Positions 24,356 through 32,442 of a stretch of DNA of 64,000 nucleotides are shown in pieces. How positions within the stretch are numbered: position 1 is the first letter of the stretch; each line of letters starts with the position of its first letter. Under the pieces are notes generated by a model. That model saw nothing but the letters and a program-made list of their open reading frames with translations. It was not told where the DNA came from and did no database searches. Both the position numbers and the translations under genes were made by a program. The DNA is from Rhodovarius crocodyli (GTDB taxonomy: Bacteria > Pseudomonadota > Alphaproteobacteria > Acetobacterales > Acetobacteraceae). The DNA lies in NCBI RefSeq assembly GCF_004005855.1, contig NZ_SACL01000002.1, positions 372,001-436,000 on the forward strand, in the 5' to 3' direction.

Positions 24356-25576
24356 TCACGTCCTCAACAACGGGCACTCGCTCTCCGCCGCCGGCCGGAA
24401 CGCTTCGTCGCCTGGAATGGTCTTCACCACCTCCAGCAGATCCCACTCCCCGCGCGACTGCGACGGCGCCTTGGCCCGCATCAGGTACATGTCGCGGATG
24501 ATGCGCCCGTCCTCTCGGATGCGGCCGTTGCGGGTCATGAAGTCGTTGATGGGGGTGGCCCGCATCTTGGCCATCACGGGTTCCGCCGCGTCGCTGCCCG
24601 CGTCGCGGATGGCGTTGAGGTAATGGGTCACGGCGCCCCACATGCTGGCCTGCATCATGGTGGGCGGGCGGCCATGGATGCGCTGGAAGCGCTGCGCGAA
24701 GGCGCGGGTCTGCTCGTTCTGGTCCCAGTAATAGGCCTCGGTGAACAGCAGGCCCTGGGCGGTGTCCAGGCCGATGGCCTTGATGTTGGTCAGCAGGCAC
24801 AGCAGGGCCGCGGGCTGGATGCCCCGGCGCAGCAGGCCGAACTCGCCCATCTGCTTCACGGCGTTGATCAGGTCGGTGCCGGCCACTGCAAGCCCCACCG
24901 CATTCGCGCCCGAGGAAGCGGCGCGCAGCAGATGGGCGGAGAAATCGGCCTCATTCAGCGGCGCGCGGCTGGACCCCACGACCTCGCCGCCCAGGGCGCG
25001 CACCACGGCCGCGCCATTGGCCTCCAGCGAATGGCCGAAGGCGTAGTCGGAGGTGATGAAGTACCACTTCCGCTTGCCCTCCGCGATCATCGCCGAGACG
25101 GTGCCGCGTGCGAGGGCGTAGTTGTCGAAGGTCCAGTGCAGGCCGTTCGGCGTGCAGGCGCGGCCGGTCAGTTCCGTGGTGCCGGCGGCGATCGAGACGT
25201 TGATCTTGCCCTTCTCGCGCGTCAGCTGCTGCACGGCGAGCGCCACGGCGGAATTGCCGATGCCGAAGATGGCGTCGACCTTTTCCTGGTCGTACCAGCG
25301 GCGGGCGATGGCCATGCCGATGTCCGGGCGGTTCTGCAGATCGCCGTAGACCAGCTCGATGGGGGCGTTCAGCACGCGGCCGCCGAAATCCTCGATGGCC
25401 ATGCGGGCGGCGACGACATCACCCATGCCCTGCTGGTCGGCAAAGGGGCCGGACATGTCGTCCAGCACGCCGATCTTCACCACATTGTCCGAGGCATTGG
25501 CGAGCGCCCTGGAGGCAGGCCAGATGGCGGCCGAGGCCAGGCCGCCCGTCAGCAGGCGGCGATTGATGGGAAGCAT
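24356..25576 (-). CDS. LivK-like ABC solute-binding protein
   Basis: Periplasmic binding protein of 406 residues in the branched-chain amino acid/amide family (Peripla_BP_6). A signal peptide (MLPINRRLLTGGLASAAIWP...) ends near residue 27. KIGVLDDMSGPFADQQG and VIDE-like fold positions follow the type I binding protein pattern, with TSDYAFGHSLEANG in the middle hinge. GGAGAGGAA lies seven bases before the ATG. No Liv permease or ATPase is adjacent. The LysR-type gene 45 bases upstream on the same strand may share its transcript. Ligand unknown: amino acids, amides and aromatic acids are all possible in this family. Confidence 0.9.
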   Translation of the reverse strand: MLPINRRLLTGGLASAAIWPASRALANASDNVVKIGVLDDMSGPFADQQGMGDVVAARMAIEDFGGRVLNAPIELVYGDLQNRPDIGMAIARRWYDQEKVDAIFGIGNSAVALAVQQLTREKGKINVSIAAGTTELTGRACTPNGLHWTFDNYALARGTVSAMIAEGKRKWYFITSDYAFGHSLEANGAAVVRALGGEVVGSSRAPLNEADFSAHLLRAASSGANAVGLAVAGTDLINAVKQMGEFGLLRRGIQPAALLCLLTNIKAIGLDTAQGLLFTEAYYWDQNEQTRAFAQRFQRIHGRPPTMMQASMWGAVTHYLNAIRDAGSDAAEPVMAKMRATPINDFMTRNGRIREDGRIIRDMYLMRAKAPSQSRGEWDLLEVVKTIPGDEAFRPAAESECPLLRT

Positions 25577-25621
25577 GGTCGGTTCCTCTCCAATGGGCCC
25601 TCTTGATGGGGCGATGCCGCA

Positions 25622-26587
25622 TCATTGCGGGTTTGGCGGGGCCTGGCCAGCGCGTTCCGGCACGCGGCGCGGGTCGAAGATGCCGCCATCGCCGAAGGCC
25701 ACCCGCACGAAGCGCGCCAGCGCCTTCACGGCGGGGCGCGACGCGGGGCCCGGGGCCGCGGCCAGCACCAGCCGCGTGGGTTCCAGCCGCCGGTTCAGCG
25801 GCACGGAGGTGATGCGGCTGCCGTCGATCGCATAGGGGGTTTCGGGCTGCACGTTCTGGATGGTCCAGCCGAGGCCATTGCCCACCAGCCCGCGCAGCAA
25901 CTCCTGGCTGCGGCTGCGAAAGCCGATGCGCGGCGTCAGCCCGCAGGCACGGAACAGGCCGTGGAAATAGTCGCGCGAATGCGGCAGGTCGAGCAGCAGG
26001 TAGGGCTCGTCGATCAGCTCCTCCAGGCCGAGGCTGCCGCGCCGCGCCAGGCGGTGGCGCAGCGGCAGCACCACCACGGGCGCCAGCATGGCCACGGGCG
26101 TGACCACCAGCCCGTCAGGCAGGCCGAAATCATAGGTCAGCGCGATCTCGGTGCGGCCGGCTTCCAGGGCGGCCAGCACCTCGTCATGGTCGCCTTCCTC
26201 CACCCGGATCGAGACGCGCGGCGCACCCTGGCCGAAGCCGCCCAGGATGGCCGGCAGATAACGCGGCGCGATGGTCAGGAAGCAGCCCATGGAAACCTCG
26301 CCGGCCAGTTCCTCGCCCAGCGAGGTCGCGGAATGCATGAAGTCCTCCGCATGGCGCAGCAGCAGCCGGGCCTCGGCCACCACGCGGGTGCCGGCGGGGG
26401 TCAGCGTCACGCCGCGCGCGTGGCGGCGCAGGAACAGGGCGATGCCCATCTCGCGCTCCAGCGCCGCCACCGCCTCGGAGATCGAAGGCTGCGAGACGTT
26501 CAGCCGCTTCGCCGCCCCGGTGAGGGACTGCGTGTCGGCCACCGCCACCAGGTAGCGCAGGGCGCGCAGCGAGGGTTGCATCGGCAT
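25622..26587 (-). CDS. LysR-family transcriptional regulator
   Basis: LysR-type regulator of 321 residues. The HTH is TGAAKRLNVSQPSISEAVAALEREMG at roughly 22-46, followed by the wing (LFLRRHARGVTLTPAG) and the effector domain. It is divergent from the HpaB-type gene across 88 bases, the usual layout for a LysR protein controlling the facing gene. The ligand is therefore probably the monooxygenase substrate or a product. The ATG at 26587 has a second in-frame ATG two codons later. Confidence 0.93.
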   Translation of the reverse strand: MPMQPSLRALRYLVAVADTQSLTGAAKRLNVSQPSISEAVAALEREMGIALFLRRHARGVTLTPAGTRVVAEARLLLRHAEDFMHSATSLGEELAGEVSMGCFLTIAPRYLPAILGGFGQGAPRVSIRVEEGDHDEVLAALEAGRTEIALTYDFGLPDGLVVTPVAMLAPVVVLPLRHRLARRGSLGLEELIDEPYLLLDLPHSRDYFHGLFRACGLTPRIGFRSRSQELLRGLVGNGLGWTIQNVQPETPYAIDGSRITSVPLNRRLEPTRLVLAAAPGPASRPAVKALARFVRVAFGDGGIFDPRRVPERAGQAPPNPQ

Positions 26588-26675
26588 TTCCTATGCAAAA
26601 GACCGGAAAACAATATTTCCCCGATGCGTAATGGCTCTGCAATCCTGCCGGCCACACTGATTTCAGGAGCACCCC
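26588..26675. promoter_or_regulatory. Divergent LysR/monooxygenase control region
   Basis: The 88-base space between the divergent LysR and hpaB-like genes is AT-richer than the surroundings. GGAAA at 26605-26609 and TTTCC at 26616-26620 form an inverted repeat around ACAATA, a plausible LysR box of the T-N11-A class. AGGAG sits just before the hpaB-like ATG. No strong -35/-10 pair was recognised. Confidence 0.5.
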
Positions 26676-28142
26676 ATGATCCGCACCGGCGCCCAATACC
26701 GAGAGGGCATCCGCGACGGCCGTGAGGTCTGGGTCGAGGGCGAACGCGTCCGCGACGTCACCGCCCACCCCGCCTTCAAGCCCATCATCGACGTCAAGGC
26801 GCGCATGTACGACATGGCGCATGACGCGAAGTTCCAGGACGCGCTGACCTATACCGAAGGCAGCGCCCGCCACAGCGTCTACCAGCAGCCGCCCCGCACC
26901 AAGGAGGATTGGCAGCGCAAGTGGCATGCCGTGGACCTGCTGCTGAACGACATCGGTGGCGTGGCCACGCGGCTGGGCGACGAGACGGTGGGCGAGATGT
27001 GGTCCCTGCAGGATGGCCGCGACATCCTGGCCGAGATCGACCCGCGTTTCGCCGACAACATCGACAACCACATCCGCCGCGTGGTCGAGCTCGACCCCTT
27101 CCATGTCTCGGCCAACACCGACCCCAAGGGCGACCGCAGCCTGCCCCCCGGTGAGCGTGACCCGGACATGATGATCCGCGTGGTGAAGGAGACCGATGCC
27201 GGCATCATCATCCGCGGGGCCAAGTTCGAAACGGCCGCGGCCTATGCCGACCAGGCCTATCTGAAGCCCACCGTCGGCGCCTGGACCAATGAGGCCGAGA
27301 GCCCGCACGCGGTCGGCTGCATCGTGAAGATGGGCGCGCCCGGCGTGCGCCACATCTGCCGCATGCCCTATGCCAACCGCGCCCCCGCCGAGGACATCCC
27401 GCTCGCCTCCCGCTTCGACGAGGTTGAGGCGCTGGTGGTGTTCGACGACGTGCTGATCCCGTGGGAGGACGTGTTCTTCTACCGCCACACCCGCGCGGCC
27501 CAGCAGGTGCGCGCCACCCTGCACCGCTACAGCGCCTTTCCCTATGTGCTGCGCATTCTCTACGTCGCCGACATGATGATCGGGGCCGCGATGTGGAACG
27601 CGAAGCAGACCGGCCTCGAGAAGCTGCAATCGGTGCAGGAGAAGCTGGCCGACCTGGCCGTGTACCGGGAGGGCATCCGCGCCCATCTCACGGCCTCCAT
27701 CGCGCTGGCCGAGGTATCGCCCGCCGGGCTGCTGATGCCCAACCAGTCCATCCTCTATGCCGGGCGCGTGCTGGCCTGCAGCCAGCTGCCCGCCATGATG
27801 CACGCGGCCCGCGAGCTGATGGGCGGGCAGATCTGCGTGACGCCGGAGCTCGCGCAGTTCCGCGGCGGCGCGGCACCCTGGCTCGACAAGTTCTACACGC
27901 TGAACAAGGAGTGGGGCGCGGAGGACCGGCGCAAGCTGCTCGCCTTCGCGCGTGACCTTCTGAACAGCGACTATGCCGGCCACCGCCTCGCTTTCGTGCA
28001 GTTCGCGCAGGCACCGCATTTCAATCACCTTCAAGCCGTCTACAAAAGCTTCGACTTCTCTGGCCCACTGGATTTCGTCCGCCGCAGCGCCGGCATGTCG
28101 GAACGCATCCTGGGCGCCGCTGCCAACAAGGATAAGCACTGA
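26676..28142 (+). CDS. HpaB/PvcC-family flavin-dependent monooxygenase
   Basis: FADH2-dependent hydroxylase of 488 residues in the 4-hydroxyphenylacetate 3-monooxygenase oxygenase family. RTGAQYREGIRDGREVWVEGERV at the N-terminus, ARHSVYQQPPRT, FVVFDDVLIPWEDVF-like VVFDDVLIPWEDVFFY and the acyl-CoA-dehydrogenase-like C-terminal helices (MGGQICVTPEL) are family features. It uses reduced FAD delivered by a separate reductase (HpaC type), which is not encoded in the window. It overlaps the RidA-family gene by one base (TGATG). The aromatic or N-containing substrate is unknown; the transporter downstream suggests a charged, imported compound. Confidence 0.88.
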   Translation: MIRTGAQYREGIRDGREVWVEGERVRDVTAHPAFKPIIDVKARMYDMAHDAKFQDALTYTEGSARHSVYQQPPRTKEDWQRKWHAVDLLLNDIGGVATRLGDETVGEMWSLQDGRDILAEIDPRFADNIDNHIRRVVELDPFHVSANTDPKGDRSLPPGERDPDMMIRVVKETDAGIIIRGAKFETAAAYADQAYLKPTVGAWTNEAESPHAVGCIVKMGAPGVRHICRMPYANRAPAEDIPLASRFDEVEALVVFDDVLIPWEDVFFYRHTRAAQQVRATLHRYSAFPYVLRILYVADMMIGAAMWNAKQTGLEKLQSVQEKLADLAVYREGIRAHLTASIALAEVSPAGLLMPNQSILYAGRVLACSQLPAMMHAARELMGGQICVTPELAQFRGGAAPWLDKFYTLNKEWGAEDRRKLLAFARDLLNSDYAGHRLAFVQFAQAPHFNHLQAVYKSFDFSGPLDFVRRSAGMSERILGAAANKDKH

Positions 28143-28552
28143 TGGTCACGCACACCCGCATCCGCGCCTTCAACACGAAGGACGCCTACCCCGAGCAGAA
28201 GCTCGACAACGACGTGTGCATGGCCGTGCGTGCGGGCAACACGGTCTATCTGCGCGGCCAGACCATGATGGACCTGGACGGCAAGCTGGTGGGCATCGGC
28301 GACCCGGCCGCCCAGGCCGACAACGCCATGCGCTGCGCCGAGATCCTGCTGAAGGAGGCAGGGTCGGAGCTGTCGCACATCGTGAAGATCGTGATCTACA
28401 TCACCGACCGCGCCTATCGCGAGCCGGTCTATCAGACCATCGGCCGCTGGCTGAAGGGCGTCTACCCGGTCAGCACTGGCATCATCGTGAACGGGCTCGC
28501 GAAGCCCGAATACATGATGGAGATCGACATCATCGCCGAGATCCCGGCCTGA
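28142..28552 (+). CDS. RidA/YjgF-family protein
   Basis: Protein of 136 residues with the RidA (YjgF/YER057c/UK114) trimeric fold. VYLRGQTMMDLDGKLVGIGD, AQADNAMRCAEILLKEAG and IVKIVIYITDRAYREPVY are recognisable. Canonical RidA has an Arg in its C-terminal LP-x-x-A-x-V/I-E-I-E motif; here the end reads NGLAKPEYMMEIDIIAEI, so that position is Ala-Lys-Pro and the exact deaminase activity is doubtful. RidA relatives hydrolyse reactive imines or enamines, which would fit clean-up of an unstable monooxygenase product. It is translationally coupled to the HpaB-like gene. Confidence 0.88.
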   Translation: MVTHTRIRAFNTKDAYPEQKLDNDVCMAVRAGNTVYLRGQTMMDLDGKLVGIGDPAAQADNAMRCAEILLKEAGSELSHIVKIVIYITDRAYREPVYQTIGRWLKGVYPVSTGIIVNGLAKPEYMMEIDIIAEIPA

Positions 28553-28557
28553 TCCGC

Positions 28558-28591
28558 TTGAGCCAGGATTATTCATCCTGGCTCAAATTTT
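28558..28591 (+). terminator. Rho-independent terminator after the RidA-family gene
   Basis: TTGAGCCAGGAT at 28558-28569 pairs perfectly with ATCCTGGCTCAA at 28575-28586 around a TATTC loop, followed by ATTTT. This is the clearest intrinsic terminator in the window. It splits the hpaB-ridA unit from the ABC transporter genes, which then need their own promoter or read-through. Confidence 0.9.
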
Positions 28592-28649
28592 CCTATTGAG
28601 TGAGGATCGAATCTATTTAATCTCATTGTCGGAACGAAGGAGGCTCAGA

Positions 28650-29690
28650 ATGGTCGAGTTCACCCGGCGGCGCGCCGCGCTGCTGCCCGTGGCGGCTCTC
28701 GCGATGCCGCACATCGCCAACGCCCAGGCTGGGCGCATCTCCGTCTCCATCTGGGGCGGCTCCTGGCGCGACATGGTGCAGGCCGCCATCGCCGCGAAGT
28801 TCACGCGTGAGACCGGCGCCACGGTCGAGTTCCAGACCGGCGGCACCATCGACCGGCTGAACCGCGCCAAGCTGGCGAAGGGCAGCCCCGAGAGCGACCT
28901 CACCTTCACCACCTCTCATGTCGGCTGGCTGTACCAGTCCGACGACCTGTTCGAGACGCTGGACATGTCGCGCATCCCCAATGCCGCGAACCTGGTCGAG
29001 CAGGCCAAGATCAGCCCGGGCCATATCGGCACCTGGGCCTATGTCTACACCATCGGCTATCGGCCGGACCTGCTGCCGGGGGTGAACTTCACCTCCTGGA
29101 ACGACCTGTGGGCGCCCGCGATGCGTGAGAAGCTGGCCGCCCCCGATTGGGACCCGTCCCACCTGATCGCGGTGGCCGCCAAGCTGGCGGGCGCCGATGC
29201 CGCGACCTGGGAGCGCGGGCAGGACAAGCTCCGCGCGCTGAAGCCCAATTTCAAGGCCTTCTACACCAACGACGCCAACGGCCAGCAGCTGCTGGCCAGC
29301 GGCGAGACGCCGGTGCAGGTCATCCTGTCGATGAATGCGCATTACCTGGTGAACCAGGGCATGAACGTGCGCCTGTCCATCCCGCAGGAAGGCGGGGTGC
29401 TGGGTGTCGATACCGTCGCGATCATGAAGGGCAGCCGCCGTCAGGAGCTGGCCTACAAGTTCATCAACACCTGCCTGGACCCCGAGGTGCAGGCCGCGAT
29501 CGCCAATGACAAGAAGGGCTCGCCCACCGTCACCAACGCGCGGCTCGACCCGGCCGTGGCGGCGCTGCCCGGCGTGTTCACCACGCCCGAGCAGTGGCGC
29601 ACCCAGGCGCTGATCATCGACCACCGCCTGCGCGCCGAGAAGACCAATGAGTGGCGCCGCTGGTTCCAGGAAAACATCATCGCGCGCTGA
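28650..29690 (+). CDS. Polyamine-type ABC solute-binding protein
   Basis: Periplasmic binding protein of 346 residues in the PotD/spermidine-putrescine-like family (SBP_bac_8). A signal peptide (MVEFTRRRAALLPVAALAMP...) ends near IANAQ at residue 25. ISVSIWGGSWRDMVQ and the GGTIDRLNRAKLA segment resemble PotD-like and PhnS-like proteins. A perfect AAGGAGG at 28637-28643 fixes the ATG at 28650; the frame extends back to 28596 but is not needed. It is the first gene of a four-gene importer. The ligand may be a polyamine, a phosphonate or the substrate of the neighbouring monooxygenase. Confidence 0.92.
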   Translation: MVEFTRRRAALLPVAALAMPHIANAQAGRISVSIWGGSWRDMVQAAIAAKFTRETGATVEFQTGGTIDRLNRAKLAKGSPESDLTFTTSHVGWLYQSDDLFETLDMSRIPNAANLVEQAKISPGHIGTWAYVYTIGYRPDLLPGVNFTSWNDLWAPAMREKLAAPDWDPSHLIAVAAKLAGADAATWERGQDKLRALKPNFKAFYTNDANGQQLLASGETPVQVILSMNAHYLVNQGMNVRLSIPQEGGVLGVDTVAIMKGSRRQELAYKFINTCLDPEVQAAIANDKKGSPTVTNARLDPAVAALPGVFTTPEQWRTQALIIDHRLRAEKTNEWRRWFQENIIAR

Positions 29691-29696
29691 TCCCAG

Positions 29697-30545
29697 GTGA
29701 CGCGCCCGTTCCTTCGCCTGTTCGTCTCCCCCGCCGCGCTGGTCGCGGCGGGCTTCCTGCTGGCGATGGCGGCCATCCTGCAATACGCCGTGCTCGCCCA
29801 TATCCCGGGTGAGCTGAACCCCGGCGGCTTCACCCTCCGCAACTTCCAGGAGATGCTGAAGCCGCTCTATGCCGGCGTGTTCTTCGATACCGTGCGCCTG
29901 TGCTTCCTGACCGCCGTGCTGGCCCTGCTGGCGGGCTATCCGCTGGCGCTGGCCATGGTCCGGGCGCGGAACCCCTATATCAAATCGGCCATCCTCATCA
30001 TCTCCGTCACGCCGCTGTTCCTGGGTGAGGTGGTGCGCACCTATGCCTGGCTGATCGTCCTCGGCAACCGGGGCTTCATCAACGGCGCGCTGCTGTGGCT
30101 GGGCATCATCGACCAGCCGGTGACGCTGATGTTCACCACGGGCGGCGTCATCATGGGCCTGGTGCACGTCACGCTGCCGGTCGTGGTCATCATGTTGTCG
30201 GCCGCCATCAGCCATATCGACCGGGACCTGGAGAAGGCGGCCGTGGCGCTGGGGGCGAAGCCGTTCCGCGTGTTCCTGACGGTCACCCTGCCGCTGTCCA
30301 TGCCGGGCATCGTGGCCGCGCTGACCACGGGCTTCGCCTGGACCTTCTCGGCCTTCGCCACGCCGCAGATCATCGGCGGCGGGCGGGTGAACATGGTCTC
30401 CAACCTCGTCTATTCGCTGGGCTTCTCCAGCTTCAACTTCCCCTTCGCGGCGGCGCTGTCCATCGCGGGCCTGCTGCTGACCGCGGTGTCGCTCGCCGTG
30501 TTCCGCCTGATGCTGAGGCCGCTGGAAAGGATGGGTGCGAAGTGA
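29697..30545 (+). CDS. PotB-type ABC permease
   Basis: Inner-membrane permease of 282 residues with about six membrane segments. The EAA loop is EKAAVALGAKPFRVFLTVTLPLSMPG, which contacts the ATPase. It starts at GTG 29697, six bases after the binding-protein stop, with AGG just upstream. It overlaps the next permease by GTGA. Together they form the membrane channel of the polyamine-type importer. Confidence 0.9.
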   Translation: MTRPFLRLFVSPAALVAAGFLLAMAAILQYAVLAHIPGELNPGGFTLRNFQEMLKPLYAGVFFDTVRLCFLTAVLALLAGYPLALAMVRARNPYIKSAILIISVTPLFLGEVVRTYAWLIVLGNRGFINGALLWLGIIDQPVTLMFTTGGVIMGLVHVTLPVVVIMLSAAISHIDRDLEKAAVALGAKPFRVFLTVTLPLSMPGIVAALTTGFAWTFSAFATPQIIGGGRVNMVSNLVYSLGFSSFNFPFAAALSIAGLLLTAVSLAVFRLMLRPLERMGAK

Positions 30546-31336
30546 CCACCGCCTTCCGCCTGCTGGTGGTGCTGCTGCTGGCCTTCGTGCTGATGCCGGC
30601 CGTCGTCGCCTGCATCGCCGCCTTCGACACCCGCGCGCTGATCGCCTTTCCGCCCGTGGGCTTCACCTGGCGCTGGTTCGTCCGCGCGCTGACCTATGAG
30701 GATTTCCAGATCGGCTTCGTCAACAGCCTGCATGTGGCGGCGATCGCGTCCAGCATCGCCATCATCGTCGGCAGTGCCGTGGCCTATGCGATCGACCGTT
30801 ATGATTTCGCGGGCAAGCGCGTGCTCGAAGCCATCCTGCTGGCCCCCCTCGCCATCCCGCATTTCACCATCGGCCTCGGCGCGCTGATCGTGGCCTATCA
30901 GGTCGGCATGGCGCGGGGCTGGTCGGTGGTGGTGGCGTGCCATGTGGTGCTGGTGCTGCCCTTCGTGCTGCGCAGCCTCTATGTCTCGCTGAAGAACATG
31001 GACCCGCGGCTGGAGGCAGCCGCGCTGTCGCTGGGGGCGAAGCCGTGGCGCGTGCTGCTGACGGTCACGCTGCCGGGGCTGGCGCCGGGCCTGGCCGGCG
31101 GCTGGATATTCGCCGCCATCCTGTCCTTCAACGAATTCACGGCCTCCCTGTTCGTCACCGTCCAGCGCACCCAGACGCTGCCGGTCGCCATGTACAACTA
31201 TGTGCGCGAATACGCGGACCCCTCCATGGCCGCGCTCTCGGCGCTCTACATCCTGCTGACCACGGTGCTGCTCACCGTGGCCAATCGTTTCCTCGGCCTC
31301 GGCCGCATTCTCGGGACCGAAGATGTCCGGCATTGA
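30542..31336 (+). CDS. PotC-type ABC permease
   Basis: Second inner-membrane permease, 264 residues. Its EAA loop reads LEAAALSLGAKPWRVLLTVTLPGLAPG, parallel to the partner permease. The GTG at 30542 overlaps the upstream stop. A longer open frame starting at 30095 overlies the first permease and is rejected. It overlaps the ATPase gene by 14 bases. Confidence 0.9.
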   Translation: MTTAFRLLVVLLLAFVLMPAVVACIAAFDTRALIAFPPVGFTWRWFVRALTYEDFQIGFVNSLHVAAIASSIAIIVGSAVAYAIDRYDFAGKRVLEAILLAPLAIPHFTIGLGALIVAYQVGMARGWSVVVACHVVLVLPFVLRSLYVSLKNMDPRLEAAALSLGAKPWRVLLTVTLPGLAPGLAGGWIFAAILSFNEFTASLFVTVQRTQTLPVAMYNYVREYADPSMAALSALYILLTTVLLTVANRFLGLGRILGTEDVRH

Positions 31337-32402
31337 CGATGTTCTCCGGCTAGACGGCGTGGGCAAGAAGTTCGGCGCCTTCACCGCCCTGCATGAGGCC
31401 TGGCTGCGCGTGCAGCCCGGCGAGTTCGTGACGCTGCTCGGCCCCTCGGGCTGCGGCAAGACGACGCTGCTGAACCTGATCGCGGGGTTCCTGGAAGCCG
31501 ATGCCGGCGAGATCTTCATCGGCGGCAAGCTGGTGACGCAGACCCCGGTGTGGGAGCGCGACATCGGCATCGTCTTCCAGTCCTATGCGCTGTTCCCGCA
31601 CATGGATGTGGCGAAGAACGTGGGCTACGGGCTGCGCGCGCGCGGGGTTTCCCGCGCCGAGGAAGCCGCCCGCGTGGCCGAGGCCCTGGCCATGGTGCGG
31701 CTCTCGGCGCTGGCCGACCGCAAGCCGCGCCAGCTCTCGGGCGGGCAGCAGCAGCGCGTGGCCCTCGCCCGCGCGCTGGTCATCCGCCCCAGCCTGCTGC
31801 TGCTGGACGAACCCTTCTCGGCACTCGACCGCAACCTGCGGATGGAGATGCAGTTCGAGCTGAAGGAGATCCAGCTGAAGCTCGGCGTCACCACCATCTT
31901 CGTCACCCATGACCAGGGCGAGGCGATGTCCATGTCGGACCGCATCGCCGTGATGTCCGAGGGGCGCATCCTGCAGCTCGACACGCCGGAGGCCGTGTAT
32001 CGCCGCCCGGCGCACCGCTTCGTCGCGGGCTTCATCGGCGATGCCACGGTGCTGCGCGGCCGCCTGCTGGGCATGCAGGGTGGCAAGGCGGGCGTCTCGG
32101 CCGCGGGCGTTACCTTCTCGGTGCCCGCCGCGCCGCTGGAGGGCGTGGCACCGGGCGCCGATATCGACGTCTTCCTGCGCCCCGAACACCTGCACCCCGC
32201 CGAGGGCGGGGAGGCGCTGGAGGGCACCGTCGTCAGCCGCGCCTATCTGGGTGACAGGGCGGAACTGCTGGTCGAAACCCCCGGCGCCGGCCGCGTGCTG
32301 CTGCGCGTGCCGGGCCTGGCCGCGCTGGAGCGCTGGGGCGTCGGCGCGCCCATCCGCATGGGGTTCGCGGGGGCGGAGCCGGTGGCCTTTCCCACCGGCT
32401 GA
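31323..32402 (+). CDS. PotA-type ABC ATPase
   Basis: ATP-binding subunit of 359 residues. Walker A is GPSGCGKTT, the signature is LSGGQQQR, Walker B is LLLDEPFSALD, and the switch His lies in VTHDQGEA. A TOBE regulatory domain fills the C-terminal ~110 residues (VFLRPEHLHP), as in PotA/FbpC. It completes the importer begun at 28650. Its ATG lies inside the permease gene, and 40 bases separate it from the Mg ATPase gene. Confidence 0.92.
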   Translation: MSGIDDVLRLDGVGKKFGAFTALHEAWLRVQPGEFVTLLGPSGCGKTTLLNLIAGFLEADAGEIFIGGKLVTQTPVWERDIGIVFQSYALFPHMDVAKNVGYGLRARGVSRAEEAARVAEALAMVRLSALADRKPRQLSGGQQQRVALARALVIRPSLLLLDEPFSALDRNLRMEMQFELKEIQLKLGVTTIFVTHDQGEAMSMSDRIAVMSEGRILQLDTPEAVYRRPAHRFVAGFIGDATVLRGRLLGMQGGKAGVSAAGVTFSVPAAPLEGVAPGADIDVFLRPEHLHPAEGGEALEGTVVSRAYLGDRAELLVETPGAGRVLLRVPGLAALERWGVGAPIRMGFAGAEPVAFPTG

Positions 32403-32442
32403 CTTCTCGCAACCGAAACGAAATCGGGTCTAGGCTGCCGCC

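Noticed and set aside
26184-28139. Minus-strand frame of 651 codons opposite the HpaB-like gene
   Set aside because: Low-complexity shadow frame without a domain; it also overlaps the LysR gene in a different frame.
28142-28552. RutC assignment for the RidA-family gene
   Set aside because: No RutA, RutB or other uracil catabolism gene is adjacent, and the C-terminal motif differs from canonical RidA/RutC.
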